In this document: piece by piece, positions 43,342 through 54,117 of the stretch
Numbering within the stretch: the stretch's first letter is position 1
How the letters are laid out: each line of letters opens with the position of its first letter
Assembly (NCBI RefSeq): GCF_020524035.2
Contig: NZ_CP129013.1
Span: 620,001-684,000, forward strand
Direction: 5' to 3'
DNA length: 64,000 nt
Origin: Bacillus carboniphilus
GTDB taxonomy: Bacteria > Bacillota > Bacilli > Bacillales > JAIVKR01
Position numbers and translations under genes: made by a program
The notes under the pieces: generated by a model
Database searches by the model: none
Seen by the model: the letters and a program-made list of their open reading frames with translations, nothing else
Told to the model about the DNA's origin: nothing

Positions 43342-44916
43342 TTAAGTGACAACTAAAACTTGGGGACTGGATCCTGTGGAATAGCTATTAAACAGATAAA
43401 AGGTAGATGAAGTTGAGGCTGTGACTAAATAAGAAGCCGAATTATCACCTTCGTTCGCTGTCACAATCCAATTGCTGTCTTTAGATAATGCAATGAACCC
43501 CGAGTTGAAGTCTTTGACGGATACGTTTGTAATAACTGTCAATGTTTGCGAAGAAAAATTATCTTGAATTTGCCAGACAAGATTAGTACCTGCTTCCCCA
43601 ACATAAATAAAAGAAGTGTTGGAACTGCTGTCTGCGACTTGAACAAAAGTGTTAGGGCTAGCAGATGTATTCGATGATAATAAGAGGATTTGATTTAAAC
43701 TAAGGTCATCTACTCCATAAGATAAAAATGCTACTCCTGAAGAACTTGAACACCCCATATAAACTCGAGAATCGTCTAAGGAGAGACCAATACTGCGCAT
43801 TATTAAAGATGCAGGAAAGTCAATGAACTGATTAATTGTGTTTTCAGGAACATTGTATACAGCAAATCCAGGGATGCTTTCATAACCGATTATTAATTTT
43901 GAATTATCGGGTGTTAATTGTAAAAAAGAGGGATTTCCTAATAATGATGAAAAGCTTACGGTTGAAACATTGAGGCTTGTATCCACGACAGAAACTGTAC
44001 TATCAGTTTTATTTAATACGTACAGTGTCTCTTCATTACTTGTTAGTGCTAACGCAACAGGCTCTAGTCCAACCGTAATTTGAGCTTCCCTAGAAGCTGT
44101 TGACGTATCAATTTTTCCTACTAACCCGAAGCTATCTGTAGATTGACCTGCACAAACATAAACAATGGATTCATCACTGTTCGTGAGAATATTACGATTG
44201 GCTTGATAGCTTATAAAAAAATCTAGTGGAATGTTTTCGCTAACTGTATTTGTTTCCGTATCAATGACAGAGATCGTGTTTCCATTGGCCACATAAACAT
44301 TATTGTCGATAAGGACCATTGCAACAGGGTTTCCACTGATCAATTGAATTATAATAGATGAAGTTGGAACAATACTCACAGACTCTTCCCCCGTATTGCC
44401 AACATAGGCACTTGGAATATCAAACTGTAACTCAGTTTGTATTCGGTTAAGGACCACGTTATCTACAATCACCCCTGTTGAATGTAAGGATCCTTTCTTC
44501 GTAATGACAAGTTTGATAAAAGCAGCATCTTGAGGGACAGAGGTTGTATTTTCGACGATCGTATTAAACGTGCCATCTTTTCCATTTGGTAATTGACCTT
44601 CTTCTACAGTTAACGACAAGCCGTTTTCAATAAAATTAAAATTTAGATCTAAAAATTGTAAAATGATCGATACAGTAGGGGAGGTTCCTTTTTCGTTTGC
44701 TGCTAAAGAAATCGAAAAGGAATACGACTCATCTTTTACAACATTTATGAATTGTTCTAACGTTGCCTTTTCCTTTCCACTTTTCAAAGCAGCACTATAC
44801 TGCCCTTCTACAGTAGGACATGGATGATCAATGGTACAAGCATTTTCACCAGTCCAAGGAGATAATTCCCCTCGTTGAAACCGGCCATTTACAATTAAAT
44901 TTTGAATGAGTGCCAT
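43342..44916 (-). CDS. NTTRR-like + beta-propeller protein, paralog 5
   Basis: 524 residues from ATG 44916, with AAAGGAGAAAG upstream; the frame extends 12 codons further without a site. N-domain NACTIDHPCPTVEGQYSAALKSGKEKATLEQ, with KKGSLHSTGVIVDNVVLNR at its end. Linker SAYVGNTGEESVSIVPTSS, then blades VYVANGNTISVIDTETN, VYVCAGQSTDSFGLVGKIDT and others. The C-terminus FYLFNSYSTGSSPQVLVVT matches the distal part of paralog 3. A CATAGAATA box upstream fits a sigma-K -10 but lacks a matching -35. Confidence 0.86.
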   Translation of the reverse strand: MALIQNLIVNGRFQRGELSPWTGENACTIDHPCPTVEGQYSAALKSGKEKATLEQFINVVKDESYSFSISLAANEKGTSPTVSIILQFLDLNFNFIENGLSLTVEEGQLPNGKDGTFNTIVENTTSVPQDAAFIKLVITKKGSLHSTGVIVDNVVLNRIQTELQFDIPSAYVGNTGEESVSIVPTSSIIIQLISGNPVAMVLIDNNVYVANGNTISVIDTETNTVSENIPLDFFISYQANRNILTNSDESIVYVCAGQSTDSFGLVGKIDTSTASREAQITVGLEPVALALTSNEETLYVLNKTDSTVSVVDTSLNVSTVSFSSLLGNPSFLQLTPDNSKLIIGYESIPGFAVYNVPENTINQFIDFPASLIMRSIGLSLDDSRVYMGCSSSSGVAFLSYGVDDLSLNQILLLSSNTSASPNTFVQVADSSSNTSFIYVGEAGTNLVWQIQDNFSSQTLTVITNVSVKDFNSGFIALSKDSNWIVTANEGDNSASYLVTASTSSTFYLFNSYSTGSSPQVLVVT

Positions 44917-45540
44917 TTTACTTTCTCCTTTGTTTAATATATATTGACTCATTTTTTATTAATTTTTTTCCATTGCTAATATTCTATGAAAAAAGAGTGT
45001 GTTGGCTTGGACGAACGTCTATTTTGAAAAAATCATGTACTAAATATGCCATTGTCTTCATTGTGCAAGTGATCCCAAGCTTAAAGAATTATTCACGTCA
45101 TCGCTAAACCTTATGTTTTATAATGGTTGTTCTATGAGAATTATATTTGAGGTGTTTGTGAACCTATCTTTTTAGTAGTTTTTTTAGGGGGCTTTATTAG
45201 GTTAAACTTTTATGTGTTCTCCATGCCTAATAGATATTTTCGCATTTTAGTGAGGAGTCGTTTATTTCTTAAAAATACCGTAGTGACAATTTAATGTTTC
45301 TTTCTGTCTGTATCCAACGGTAGTTAATGGTCTTTTTGATGACGTTTCATTCTTTTAATTATGCAACCTTTCTTCTTTATTGAATAGGATATATTAATGT
45401 TTATAGAAATGAGATTTATTGTCTTTCCATGGGTGTAGTGAGGGTATTATTCTCAGACCAAGCCTATTACACTCATTGTTATAAGGGGATTTTTGGTATA
45501 ATGCAAGGTGCTCTCGTATTAATAAAGGGGAGTGAACTGT
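44917..45540. other. divergent promoter region between the two strand blocks
   Basis: This region of 624 bases separates the minus-strand block (to 44916) from the plus-strand block (from 45541). A possible sigma-A promoter for the plus block is ATTGTT (45475-45480), a 16-base spacer and TATAAT (45497-45502), 39 bases before ATG 45541. No ORF is convincing. Confidence 0.5.
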
Positions 45541-47178
45541 ATGGCAATCATTCAAAACTTGATTAGAAATGGGGATTTTGCATTTGGGGAACTTGACCCT
45601 TGGATAGGGGAAAATGTCGATGTCATCTCATCCCCTTGTCCTTCGGTAGTGGACGGATTTAGTGCCCGCTTGAAAGGAGGGGAACAGAGGGCTTCTCTTT
45701 TTCAAAATTTCAATGTCATTTCAGGTGAGACCTATCAATTAACCTTGTCTATCGCGACAGCAAGGAAAGGAAGGTCACCACGAATTCAGATTCGAGTGGA
45801 ATACCTTAACCGATTATTAGAAGTTGTTGGATTTGGTCTAGATGAATTGATCACTGAAGGTCAATTACCCAATGGGGCTAAAGGGGCATTTAATACCATA
45901 CAATTGCTAACAACTGTTGTGCCAAAAGAGGCAAGGTTTGCACGTCTCCTTATTGAAAAACAAGGGTTAGCTTTTTCTCCAAGTGTCGTGATTGATAATG
46001 TTTCGATGAACCGAATTACATTAGAACTTACTTCTCTACCGAATACGTATGTAGGAAATACGGGTTCAGATACAACCTCGATTCTTTTTGAAGAAAGTTT
46101 AAGTACACTTACCGTTGGAATGACTCCGAATGCGATGAGTCGAGTTATCAATGGGGAAACGGAATTATTGTATATTGCTTTTGGAAATGAACAGTATGTT
46201 TCTGTTATTGATGTCACGACTCAGAAAGAATTGACAACCCTATCTATAAATGGAGACGTTACTTACTACTTTAATCGGAATATTACCGTAAGTCCAGATG
46301 GTTCGAGGGTATATGTTGCGTCAGAAACAGGATATGTGAATGTGATTGATACAAGTACGAATCAATTGATAGGTGTGGTTTCTGTAGGGCAGGTACCTCA
46401 GGCACTTGCTATCACAAACGATGGATCGTTCTTATATGTTGCTGTTGTTCGTGATGTTACAACTGGTAAAAATACAAACTATGTCTCTCGAATTGACACA
46501 ACTAGTTTACTTATTACGGAAACATATACAGTGTCAAATGAATTTAACTCTGACCTTAATGAATCGCAGGCAGTGTTAGTCTTAATTGAAAATAAGGAAC
46601 AATTTGTTATAAGTGGTGCAACTGAAAATAATGATGGTGAAGAAGGGTATGGAGCATTTTTAGTTGTTGATATTCAATCTGGAAACATTATTACTAGGGA
46701 AGTATTTAATTTTGCTTATTTTATTTATGATATAACCTTATCTTTGGATGGTCGTTTTATATATGTGACACTCCAAGGAGGTACAACAGAATATATCTTT
46801 TTGGTATTTGATACATCCAATTGGGAGCAAATAACGTCTTTTACGTTGAGAAATAGTAGTCAATTTTCTGATACTACTCCAGGACTTATCCGTCAAATAA
46901 CGGAAGGTGAAGAAGAAGATCTCATTTTTGCCTCATACAAAGTTGATTCTACGGGTTATATATATGAAATTAGCCGTTGTGGGGATACATTTAATTCGGT
47001 GACCAACTTTTTTATTTCAAATTCAGGCGTTTTCTATTCAATATCATCTGATGGATCGACGATCGTTTTAGCCAATCAATCAAGTAATTCAGTGTCTTTT
47101 ATTGAAACATCTACCTTAACTGAAGAGTTTACGTCGTTAAATACGGGAACAGGTCCACAAGTGCTTGTTGTGGATTGA
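45541..47178 (+). CDS. NTTRR-like + beta-propeller protein, paralog 6
   Basis: 545 residues; ATG 45541 with AAAGGGGAG nine bases upstream; GTG 45532 is inside that site. The N-domain reads MAIIQNLIRNGDFAFGELDPWIGENVDVISSPCPSVVDGF as far as residue 40. Linker LTSLPNTYVGNTGSDTTSILFEESLSTLTVG. Blades include GYVNVIDTSTNQLIGVVSVG. A conserved Cys lies in YEISRCGDTFNSVTN. It ends GTGPQVLVVD. It belongs to the plus-strand subfamily. The first approx. 600 bases, and about 30 bases of leader, are nearly identical to paralog 7. Confidence 0.87.
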   Translation: MAIIQNLIRNGDFAFGELDPWIGENVDVISSPCPSVVDGFSARLKGGEQRASLFQNFNVISGETYQLTLSIATARKGRSPRIQIRVEYLNRLLEVVGFGLDELITEGQLPNGAKGAFNTIQLLTTVVPKEARFARLLIEKQGLAFSPSVVIDNVSMNRITLELTSLPNTYVGNTGSDTTSILFEESLSTLTVGMTPNAMSRVINGETELLYIAFGNEQYVSVIDVTTQKELTTLSINGDVTYYFNRNITVSPDGSRVYVASETGYVNVIDTSTNQLIGVVSVGQVPQALAITNDGSFLYVAVVRDVTTGKNTNYVSRIDTTSLLITETYTVSNEFNSDLNESQAVLVLIENKEQFVISGATENNDGEEGYGAFLVVDIQSGNIITREVFNFAYFIYDITLSLDGRFIYVTLQGGTTEYIFLVFDTSNWEQITSFTLRNSSQFSDTTPGLIRQITEGEEEDLIFASYKVDSTGYIYEISRCGDTFNSVTNFFISNSGVFYSISSDGSTIVLANQSSNSVSFIETSTLTEEFTSLNTGTGPQVLVVD

Positions 47179-47258
47179 ACTACCTATATAGTTTTTCTAA
47201 AATAGTTGATCTCAAAAAAAGCAAGGTACTTTCGTATTAATAAAGGGGAGTGAACTGT

Positions 47259-48921
47259 ATGGCAATCATTCAAAACTTGATTAGAAATGGGGATTTTGCA
47301 TTTGGGGAACTTGACCCTTGGATAGGGGAAAATGTCGATGTCATCTCATCCCCTTGTCCTTCGGTAGTGGACGGATTTAGTGCCCGCTTGAATGGAGGGG
47401 AACAAAGGGCTTCTCTTTTTCAAAATTTCAATGTCATTTCAGGTGAGACCTATCAATTAACCTTGTCTATCGCGACAGCAAGGAAAGGAAGGTCACCACG
47501 AATTCAGATTCGAGTGGAATTCCTTAACCGATTATTAGAAGTTGTTGGATTTGGTCTAGATGAATTGATCACTGAAGGTCAATTACCGAATGGTGCCGAA
47601 GGGAAATTTAATACCATTCAATTACTAACAACCATAGTGCCAAAAGAGGCAAGGTTTGCACGTCTCCTTATTGAAAAACAAGGGTTAGCTTTTTCTCCAA
47701 GTGTCGTGATTGATAATGTTTCGATGAACCGAATTACATTAGAACTTACTTCTCTACCGAATACGTATGTAGGAAATACGGGTTCAGATACAACCTCTAT
47801 TCTTTTTGAAGAAAGTTTAAGTACACTTACCGTTGGAATGACTCCAAATGCAATGGTTCGTGCATCCCATGGTGATACAGAATTATTGTATATTGCTTTT
47901 GGAAATGAAAACTATGTGTCGGTTATAGATGTTACAACTCAAGAAGAACTGACAACCATCTCTGTAAATGGAGACGTTACTTACTACTTTAATCGGAATA
48001 TTGCCGTAAGTCCAGATGTTTCGAGGGTATATGTTGCGGGTGAAGGATCGGATACAGGATATGTAAATGTGATTGATACAAGTACAAATCAATTGATAGG
48101 GGTAGTGTCAGTAGGGGAGAAACCTCAGGCGCTGGCCATTACAAACGACGGTTCATTCTTATACGTTGCTATTGCTGTGACAAATAATAGACTTGGGGGG
48201 TTGTAATACAAACAATGTCTCTCAAATCGATACAAATAGTTTGACTATAACGGAAACATATAATGTGTCTAATGAATTTAATTGGATGAACTTCAATTCA
48301 CAGGCATTGGTGGTCTTAACAGAAAATGAAGATCAATTTGTTGTAAGTGGTACGACTCAAGTTCAGCCGACTGGAGCATTGAGTGGAGTATTTTTAGTTG
48401 TTGATATTCAGACAGGAGATATTATTACTCAAATTACTATTAATAATGAAATAGCTGAACCGATCTATGATATAGTTTTATCGTTGGATGGTAATTATTT
48501 ATATGTAACAACTGAAGAACCTCAATGTATATTTTACAATTTTTACGTATTTGATACGTCCAATTGGGGGCAAATAACATCAATTAGGTTAAAAGATAGT
48601 AGTGAATTTTCCAGTACCACTCCAGGGCTCATTCGTCAAATAACGGAAGGTGAAGAAGATAACATCATTTTTGCCTCTTACAAGGATAATTCTACAGGTT
48701 ATTTATATGAAATTAGCCGTTGTGGGGATACATTTAATTCGGTGACCAATATTTCTATTTCAAATTCAGGTGCTTTCTATTCAATATCATCTGATGGATC
48801 GACGATCGTAGTAGCCAATCAGGATGGAAATTCAGTGTCTTTTATTGAAACATCTACTTTAACTGAAGAGTTTACGTTGTTAAATACAGGAACAGGTCCA
48901 CAAGTGCTTGTGGTGGATTGA
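47259..48921 (+). pseudogene. NTTRR-like + beta-propeller, paralog 7, frameshift in a G6 run
   Basis: It starts like paralog 6 (ATG 47259, same leader and ribosome site). The frame breaks at a G6 run near 48195-48200. Five G would read TNNRLGGCNTNNVSQIDT and join the downstream frame, which ends in GTGPQVLVVD. Distal blades share ISRCGDTFNSVTN with paralog 6. As written it makes a 315-residue truncated protein. It is the tandem duplicate of paralog 6. Confidence 0.85.
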
Positions 48922-49067
48922 AAATGTAGTTGTTTGATAAATAATAATGAATATTAAACCTTAATGATATTTCAGAAAATGAGTTAATGTTATAGAAAAA
49001 ATCTTCATCTTAGTACAACTTATCAATGAGGTATAGACTAACATCTGTGTACTCTTAAAACAAAATA

Positions 49068-49113
49068 AAAAAGGCCATTTACTTTCGAATTATGAAAGTG
49101 AATAGCCTTTTTT
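49068..49113. terminator. bidirectional terminator between paralogs 7 and 8
   Basis: A stem formed by AAAAAGGC plus ATTTACTTTC (49068-49086) and GAAAGTGAAT plus GCCTTTTTT (49094-49113). A on the left and T on the right suit the convergent genes on both sides. Confidence 0.85.
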
Positions 49114-49202
49114 AATACCATAATGTTTTTTAGCAAGTCTTAAATTAGGTTACATTTTCATCTCTAAATAAAAAAATTCCAATTCACTAACTTTATAATC
49201 CT

Positions 49203-50747
49203 CTAAATTACAACGAGAACTTGTGGACTAGACCCGACATTTGAATTTCCGAAAATAGTAAGGGTATCTAGTTCGATAAGTGATGCTGTATTATTGCCCT
49301 CATTGGCGGTCACAATCGTTTCATTATCTCCTGATAGACCGATGAAACCAGAGTTAAAGTTGCTAATCGAAACATTTGTAATAATCTCTAGTGAATCATT
49401 TACTCTCTTTAAAATTTGGTAAACACGATTTGTACTGCTTATACCAACATAAATACAAATGGTGTTAGTGCTATTTTGCACTTGAACAAATGTGTTTTGG
49501 TCCCCACTTGGTATATCATCTGCTGTTTGAGCAAAGAAGCTGAGATCAGTTGAATCATAGGACAAAAACCTAGATGTAGTACCTATAAAAATGTATGATT
49601 CATCTAAAGATAGACCAATACTTCTCATTTCTAATCCTGAATCAGGAAAGGCTATAGATTGATTGAAAGTGTTTTCGGGAATATTGTATACATCAAACGA
49701 ATTTGCGCTTTGGTAGCCAATAATGAGCTTTGAATTGTCTGGATTTATTTGTAAAAATGTTGCGTCTGTTCGATTTGTAGAAGCGGTAAAGCTTGCCGTA
49801 AAAGTATTCGTATCTGTATCAATCACAGATACCGTATTGGCTGTCTGGCTTAAAACATAAAGTGTTTCATCGTCACTTGTTAGTGCTAAAGCTACGGGTT
49901 CGACACCTACTTCTACTTGTGCCTCAAGTGAATTACTACTTGTATCGATAACCACAACCAATCCAGCTGAATCCGTTGATTCTCCTGCACAAACATAAAT
50001 TTTTGTTTCACTACTATTGACAAGTATATTTCTATTGTATTGGTAAAGGGTATCGAGTGATATGGCAATGGGTGTTGTACTATCATCGGTTGTGTCGATA
50101 ACCGTTATGATTCTTCCATTAGCAACATAAACACAGTTGTTTACTAACGCCATCGCAACCGGATTTCCACCACTTAACTGAATAGTATCACCTATAGGAA
50201 GCGGTGTGACAGAAGTTTCTCCTGTATTGCCTACATAAGCAAAAGGTATCGTAACATCAAATGATGTGTTAACGCGATTTAATACTACGTTATCAATAAA
50301 GATAGCCGTTGTATTCTTGATCCCTTTTTTTGTGATAATTAATCGAGCAAAGGCAGCATTCTGAGGGAGAGTTGTAGTATTTTCCGTTATTAATTTAAAT
50401 GTGTCTTGTTTGCCGTTAGGAAGTTGACTTTTTTCGATATTTAATTCTACCCCATTTTCAATAAACACGAGATCACTGTCTAAATATTCTAGAACTATCC
50501 GAACAAAAGGGGAAGTGCCTTTTTGATTAGCAGCTAGAGAAATAAAAAGTTGATATGATTCCTCTTTTACTACATTAATAAGTTGTTCAAGTGTTGCATC
50601 TTCAGAACCGCCTTTTAAAAGAGCGCTGTATCTTCCTACTACTGTGGGACATGGGTTTTCAACGATGCATGCATTGATTCCCGTCCAAGGAGATAATTCT
50701 CCACTCTGAAATTGCCCGTTAATTACAATATTCTGTAGCAGGGTCAT
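49203..50747 (-). CDS. NTTRR-like + beta-propeller protein, paralog 8
   Basis: 514 residues from ATG 50747, the third of three consecutive ATG codons behind AAAGGAGACG. N-domain MTLLQNIVINGQFQSGELSPW with NACIVENPCPTVVGRYSALLKGG. Linker FAYVGNTGETSVTPLPIGDTIQLSGGNP. Blades VYVCAGESTDSAGLVVVIDT, LYVLSQTANTVSVIDTDTNTF and others. It ends FGNSNVGSSPQVLVVI. It belongs to the minus-strand subfamily but is separated from its sisters by the plus-strand pair 6/7, so an inversion or duplication moved it. Confidence 0.86.
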   Translation of the reverse strand: MTLLQNIVINGQFQSGELSPWTGINACIVENPCPTVVGRYSALLKGGSEDATLEQLINVVKEESYQLFISLAANQKGTSPFVRIVLEYLDSDLVFIENGVELNIEKSQLPNGKQDTFKLITENTTTLPQNAAFARLIITKKGIKNTTAIFIDNVVLNRVNTSFDVTIPFAYVGNTGETSVTPLPIGDTIQLSGGNPVAMALVNNCVYVANGRIITVIDTTDDSTTPIAISLDTLYQYNRNILVNSSETKIYVCAGESTDSAGLVVVIDTSSNSLEAQVEVGVEPVALALTSDDETLYVLSQTANTVSVIDTDTNTFTASFTASTNRTDATFLQINPDNSKLIIGYQSANSFDVYNIPENTFNQSIAFPDSGLEMRSIGLSLDESYIFIGTTSRFLSYDSTDLSFFAQTADDIPSGDQNTFVQVQNSTNTICIYVGISSTNRVYQILKRVNDSLEIITNVSISNFNSGFIGLSGDNETIVTANEGNNTASLIELDTLTIFGNSNVGSSPQVLVVI

Positions 50748-51308
50748 CATCATCGTCTCCTTTATATAATATGATCTGATGAACATTTCAATCAGAGAAT
50801 GTTTGCCTCTCTTAAGAGATGAAATGTTATTTTTATCAAGTTATCATGATTTTTCTTGTACTAGAGTATTCACAAAAGAATATTTGGATTGGACTCTTGT
50901 CTAGATTTTGCCGTTTTGTTATTTCGTAGGATTTTTTTAAAAAGACTCGAGGTTGTAATCGCTTTTCTTTAGTAAATGATACGTTTAAGTATGTTTGTTC
51001 TATGAGTAATACTTTTACTTGTTTATTTCTAACAATTAAATGCGGATATTAAAAGAAATCGTCTCCTCAGCATACATCGTGAATATGAGAAATTTCATCA
51101 CCAATTACTTGTTTTAAATAAAGGTTTAAAAATTAGAAAGTATCCATTAACTTGTACTCTCATTTCTTTCTAAAACAGGATAAGGGATCATGGTTACATC
51201 TGAATTTCTTCCGATCACAATTCACAAATATTCAATAGAATAAACAATGTGTCTAGAACAATGATTGTAAGGTCTTCATAAACTAATCATAAGAAATAAA
51301 GGATTTGA
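50748..51308. other. intergenic region without clear genes
   Basis: AT-rich, about 560 bases. Short frames lack ribosome sites. It may hold the promoter of paralog 8 near 50770-50850. I find no repeat or hairpin of note. Confidence 0.45.
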
Positions 51309-51668
51309 AATGAACTTTTTAGTGGTCCAGCAAATACAAGCTTACCTGTCATCATATCAGGTGATTTTCAATTTTCTCCAGTTACTCCTTTTTACACTAG
51401 ATTCCCGAATGCAGGATTTATTGATGCTTGGGCAGACAATAAACAAAATCCAGGATTGATTACGAGACAAACATTCGATCTCTTAAATGTAAATTCAACC
51501 TTAGTTTTACGAGATAATTATATTTTTTATAAAGAGAAAAAAGACTTGACCATTGAAAGTATAGCTAGAGTAGGCATTGATGTAAATGATCGTACTCCAA
51601 CAGGGCTTTGGCCTTCAGATAAGGCAGGGATTAGAGCAGATATAAGTATAAATCGTAATAATGTTTAA
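51309..51668 (+). pseudogene. C-terminal fragment of an endonuclease/exonuclease/phosphatase-fold hydrolase
   Basis: The frame reads LPVIISGDFQFSPVTPFYTR, then AGFIDAWADNKQNPGLITRQTF, VNSTLVLRDNYIFYKEKKDL, and ARVGIDVNDRTPTGLWPSDKAGIRADI. The order matches the last third of secreted EEP-superfamily enzymes. Key residues are changed: GDFN has become GDFQ, and the usual SDHAG catalytic His is Lys (SDKAG). There is no start codon, and the N-terminal two thirds are absent. It is a dead remnant. Confidence 0.7.
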
Positions 51669-52217
51669 TCTAAATATAATGAAATACTGGATTACTACCT
51701 ATGTATAAAATTAACATCAAGAAAAGATTGATCAACATTCAAATGTTTTTTAAAAGGTTTCTTTAATTGAACTATGATTAAATGGTCATTCAATAATTCA
51801 ACGTATTTATGTAGATTTCTATAAATATTCATATATTCGAGCTAAAGGTGATTATCAAGGCTTGTGATAGAAAATAGGAATTAGGTATTTCACAGAACTT
51901 AGCTACAAGGTTAGGGTGACTTCTTTATTAAATCGATAGCACTGGATAGCATATGTTGAATATACTGTGAAATAAAGGTTTTTATTGTTGTTTTGTTATA
52001 TGTTCTTTAAGTTTATGTTTTTATATCAGTTTTTATTGTAAAAGAATGCTTTTTAAAATAGGGATATGTTTTAAGGAAAGATGATTATTTTTTCCTCATA
52101 TTACGATTTAAAAAGGTGAACTAAAATTCATGATTTTCCTAAATATAGGTGATGTAATCATGAATAAAAGGGTGAGAAGCTTTTCCTGTTTTAAAATAGG
52201 AAGGAGTTTAGTTTTTT
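51669..52217. other. intergenic region upstream of paralog 9
   Basis: AT-rich, about 550 bases, without a convincing ORF. TCATGAATA (52158-52166), about 50 bases before paralog 9, recurs about 30 bases before paralog 12 (57580-57588), so it may be a promoter element of this subfamily. Confidence 0.4.
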
Positions 52218-53855
52218 GTGCGAATTCAAAATTTAATCCAAAATGGGAATTTTAAAAGTGGAACTCTTGATCCTTGGTTAGGAGAAAATACCGATGTTAT
52301 TGGCTCTCCTTGTCCCTCGATAGTGGATGGCTTTAGTGCTAGGTTAAAGAGTGGTGAGGAAGTTGCGAATCTCTTTCAAAATTTTAATGTTATCACGGGT
52401 GAAACGTATCAATTAGTCTTGTCGATCGCCACTGCAGGGAAAGGAACGTCTCCTCCTGTAAAAATACGAGTGGAATACCTTAACCGGTTATTAGAAGTCG
52501 TTGGAATTGGTTTGGATGAATCAATCCCTAAAAGTCAGTTGCCTAATGGATCTGAAGGTAAATTTAATACGATTCAATTACTAACAACTGTCGTACCAAA
52601 AGAGGTGAGGTTTGCGCGGCTCATTATTGAGAAACAAGGATTGGCTTTTTCACCGAGTGTCGTAATCGATAATGTCTTTATGAGCCGTATCACAGCTGAA
52701 CTAACTCCATTACCGAATACGTACGTCGGAAATACCGGTACAGATACAACTTCTATTATTTTTGAGGATAATTTTAATACCCTTACAGTAGGAAATACCC
52801 CAAATGCCATGATTCGCGCGTTTAATGGAGATACACGCTTGTTATATATTGCTTTTGGAAATGAACAATATGTTTCTGTCATTGATGTGTCGACTCAGGA
52901 GGTATTAACTACAATTCCTGTAAGTGGTGTTGCTGATTTCTATTACAATCGAAACATTGCGGTTAGTCCTGATGCTTCTAGGGTATATATGGTTACTGAT
53001 CAATTTGGAACAGGTTTTGTAAACATCATTGATACATGTACGAATCAATTAGCAAATGTGGTGACTGTAGGAGAGAATCCCTTGGCTCTTGCTCTTACAA
53101 GTGATGGTTCAACATTATATGTGGCCAATGGTAATTCAAAATCTGTATCGCAACTAGATACAGAGAATTTAATAATAATCGAAACATTTGATTTTTTAGA
53201 TGACTTTGGCGAATCAATTTCTTTTCTTGTTTTAACTTCAAATGAACAACAAATGATTGTCGGGGGTTTTGGTCCCCAGGGAGACTTAAGTTGTAATGGG
53301 AAATTTGAAGTCATTGATGTCGTTTCTAGTGAAGTTATTTTTAGTATAACTTATGGTACTGATACGAATGAAATTATTTATAGTATGACATTATCCTCTG
53401 ATGGAGAATTTTTGTATGTTGGAACCGCAGACAATGATGAACGAACTAGGAAAACGTTTTTGAATATCTTTGATACCTCTACATGGGATTGTATAGATAT
53501 ACAATTATATAGTGAGTTTTTGAGTACGGGTAGTGGTAACTATTTTATTCCATATGTGATTCAGGAAGTCTCTGAGGGTGTTGGAGAGAGTTTAATCTAT
53601 GTATCAGTAGTGAATAGTTCACAAGATGTAATGAATATATACGAGATTAGTCGTTGTAACAACACATTTAATACGGTGACGAATGTTTCAATAGATGGTT
53701 TTACCAATGGGTATTTTATGCTCTCTTCTGATGCATCTACCATCACAACGGCAAACCAATCAGGTAATTCAGTGTCCTATATTAGCACAGACACATTTAG
53801 TGTGGCATCAACTATAACTGTAGGGACATGTCCAGAAGTGCTTGTAGTGGATTAG
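52218..53855 (+). CDS. NTTRR-like + beta-propeller protein, paralog 9
   Basis: 545 residues; GTG 52218 with GGAAGGAG 11 bases upstream. N-domain MRIQNLIQNGNFKSGTLDPW with NTDVIGSPCPSIVDGFSARLKSG. Linker LTPLPNTYVGNTGTDTTSIIFEDNFNTLTVGNTPNAM. Blades include YVSVIDVSTQEVLTTIPVSG and FVNIIDTCTNQLANVVTVG (an extra Cys). Conserved YEISRCNNTFNTVTN and end GTCPEVLVVD. It is the first of four tandem plus-strand genes (9-12), which are probably separate transcripts since 60-260 bases lie between them. Confidence 0.86.
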   Translation: MRIQNLIQNGNFKSGTLDPWLGENTDVIGSPCPSIVDGFSARLKSGEEVANLFQNFNVITGETYQLVLSIATAGKGTSPPVKIRVEYLNRLLEVVGIGLDESIPKSQLPNGSEGKFNTIQLLTTVVPKEVRFARLIIEKQGLAFSPSVVIDNVFMSRITAELTPLPNTYVGNTGTDTTSIIFEDNFNTLTVGNTPNAMIRAFNGDTRLLYIAFGNEQYVSVIDVSTQEVLTTIPVSGVADFYYNRNIAVSPDASRVYMVTDQFGTGFVNIIDTCTNQLANVVTVGENPLALALTSDGSTLYVANGNSKSVSQLDTENLIIIETFDFLDDFGESISFLVLTSNEQQMIVGGFGPQGDLSCNGKFEVIDVVSSEVIFSITYGTDTNEIIYSMTLSSDGEFLYVGTADNDERTRKTFLNIFDTSTWDCIDIQLYSEFLSTGSGNYFIPYVIQEVSEGVGESLIYVSVVNSSQDVMNIYEISRCNNTFNTVTNVSIDGFTNGYFMLSSDASTITTANQSGNSVSYISTDTFSVASTITVGTCPEVLVVD

Positions 53856-54117
53856 ATATCAAATATAGGTCTTTAGTATTCATATTACTAGTATAGTATT
53901 AATTATTGATGAGAGCTTATTCGTTGTCACAGTAAAATATGTGGAAGCCCCTTTCTAGAAATTCATTTCCATTCCTTGTATTAGCTTTAGAAAGCGCCTG
54001 CTTTATCAGCATTTCCATAGTTGACCTCGTAATAGTTTCATTCCGACTATGTTCAGTGTAGGGTTGTATCGTTTAACGCTAAAATAAAAATATCTAATTC
54101 ATGAAAGTGGTGTTTTA

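Noticed and set aside
45861-46217. 118-codon minus-strand ORF in paralog 6 (similar ones recur at 52574, 54438, 56134 and 57931)
   Set aside because: These recur only because the sense genes are paralogs; they are antisense shadows of the conserved N-domain/linker with no upstream ribosome sites.
50748-50850. Sigma-K promoter for paralog 8 (CATATTATA just before its ribosome site)
   Set aside because: The implied transcript start would fall inside the Shine-Dalgarno sequence.
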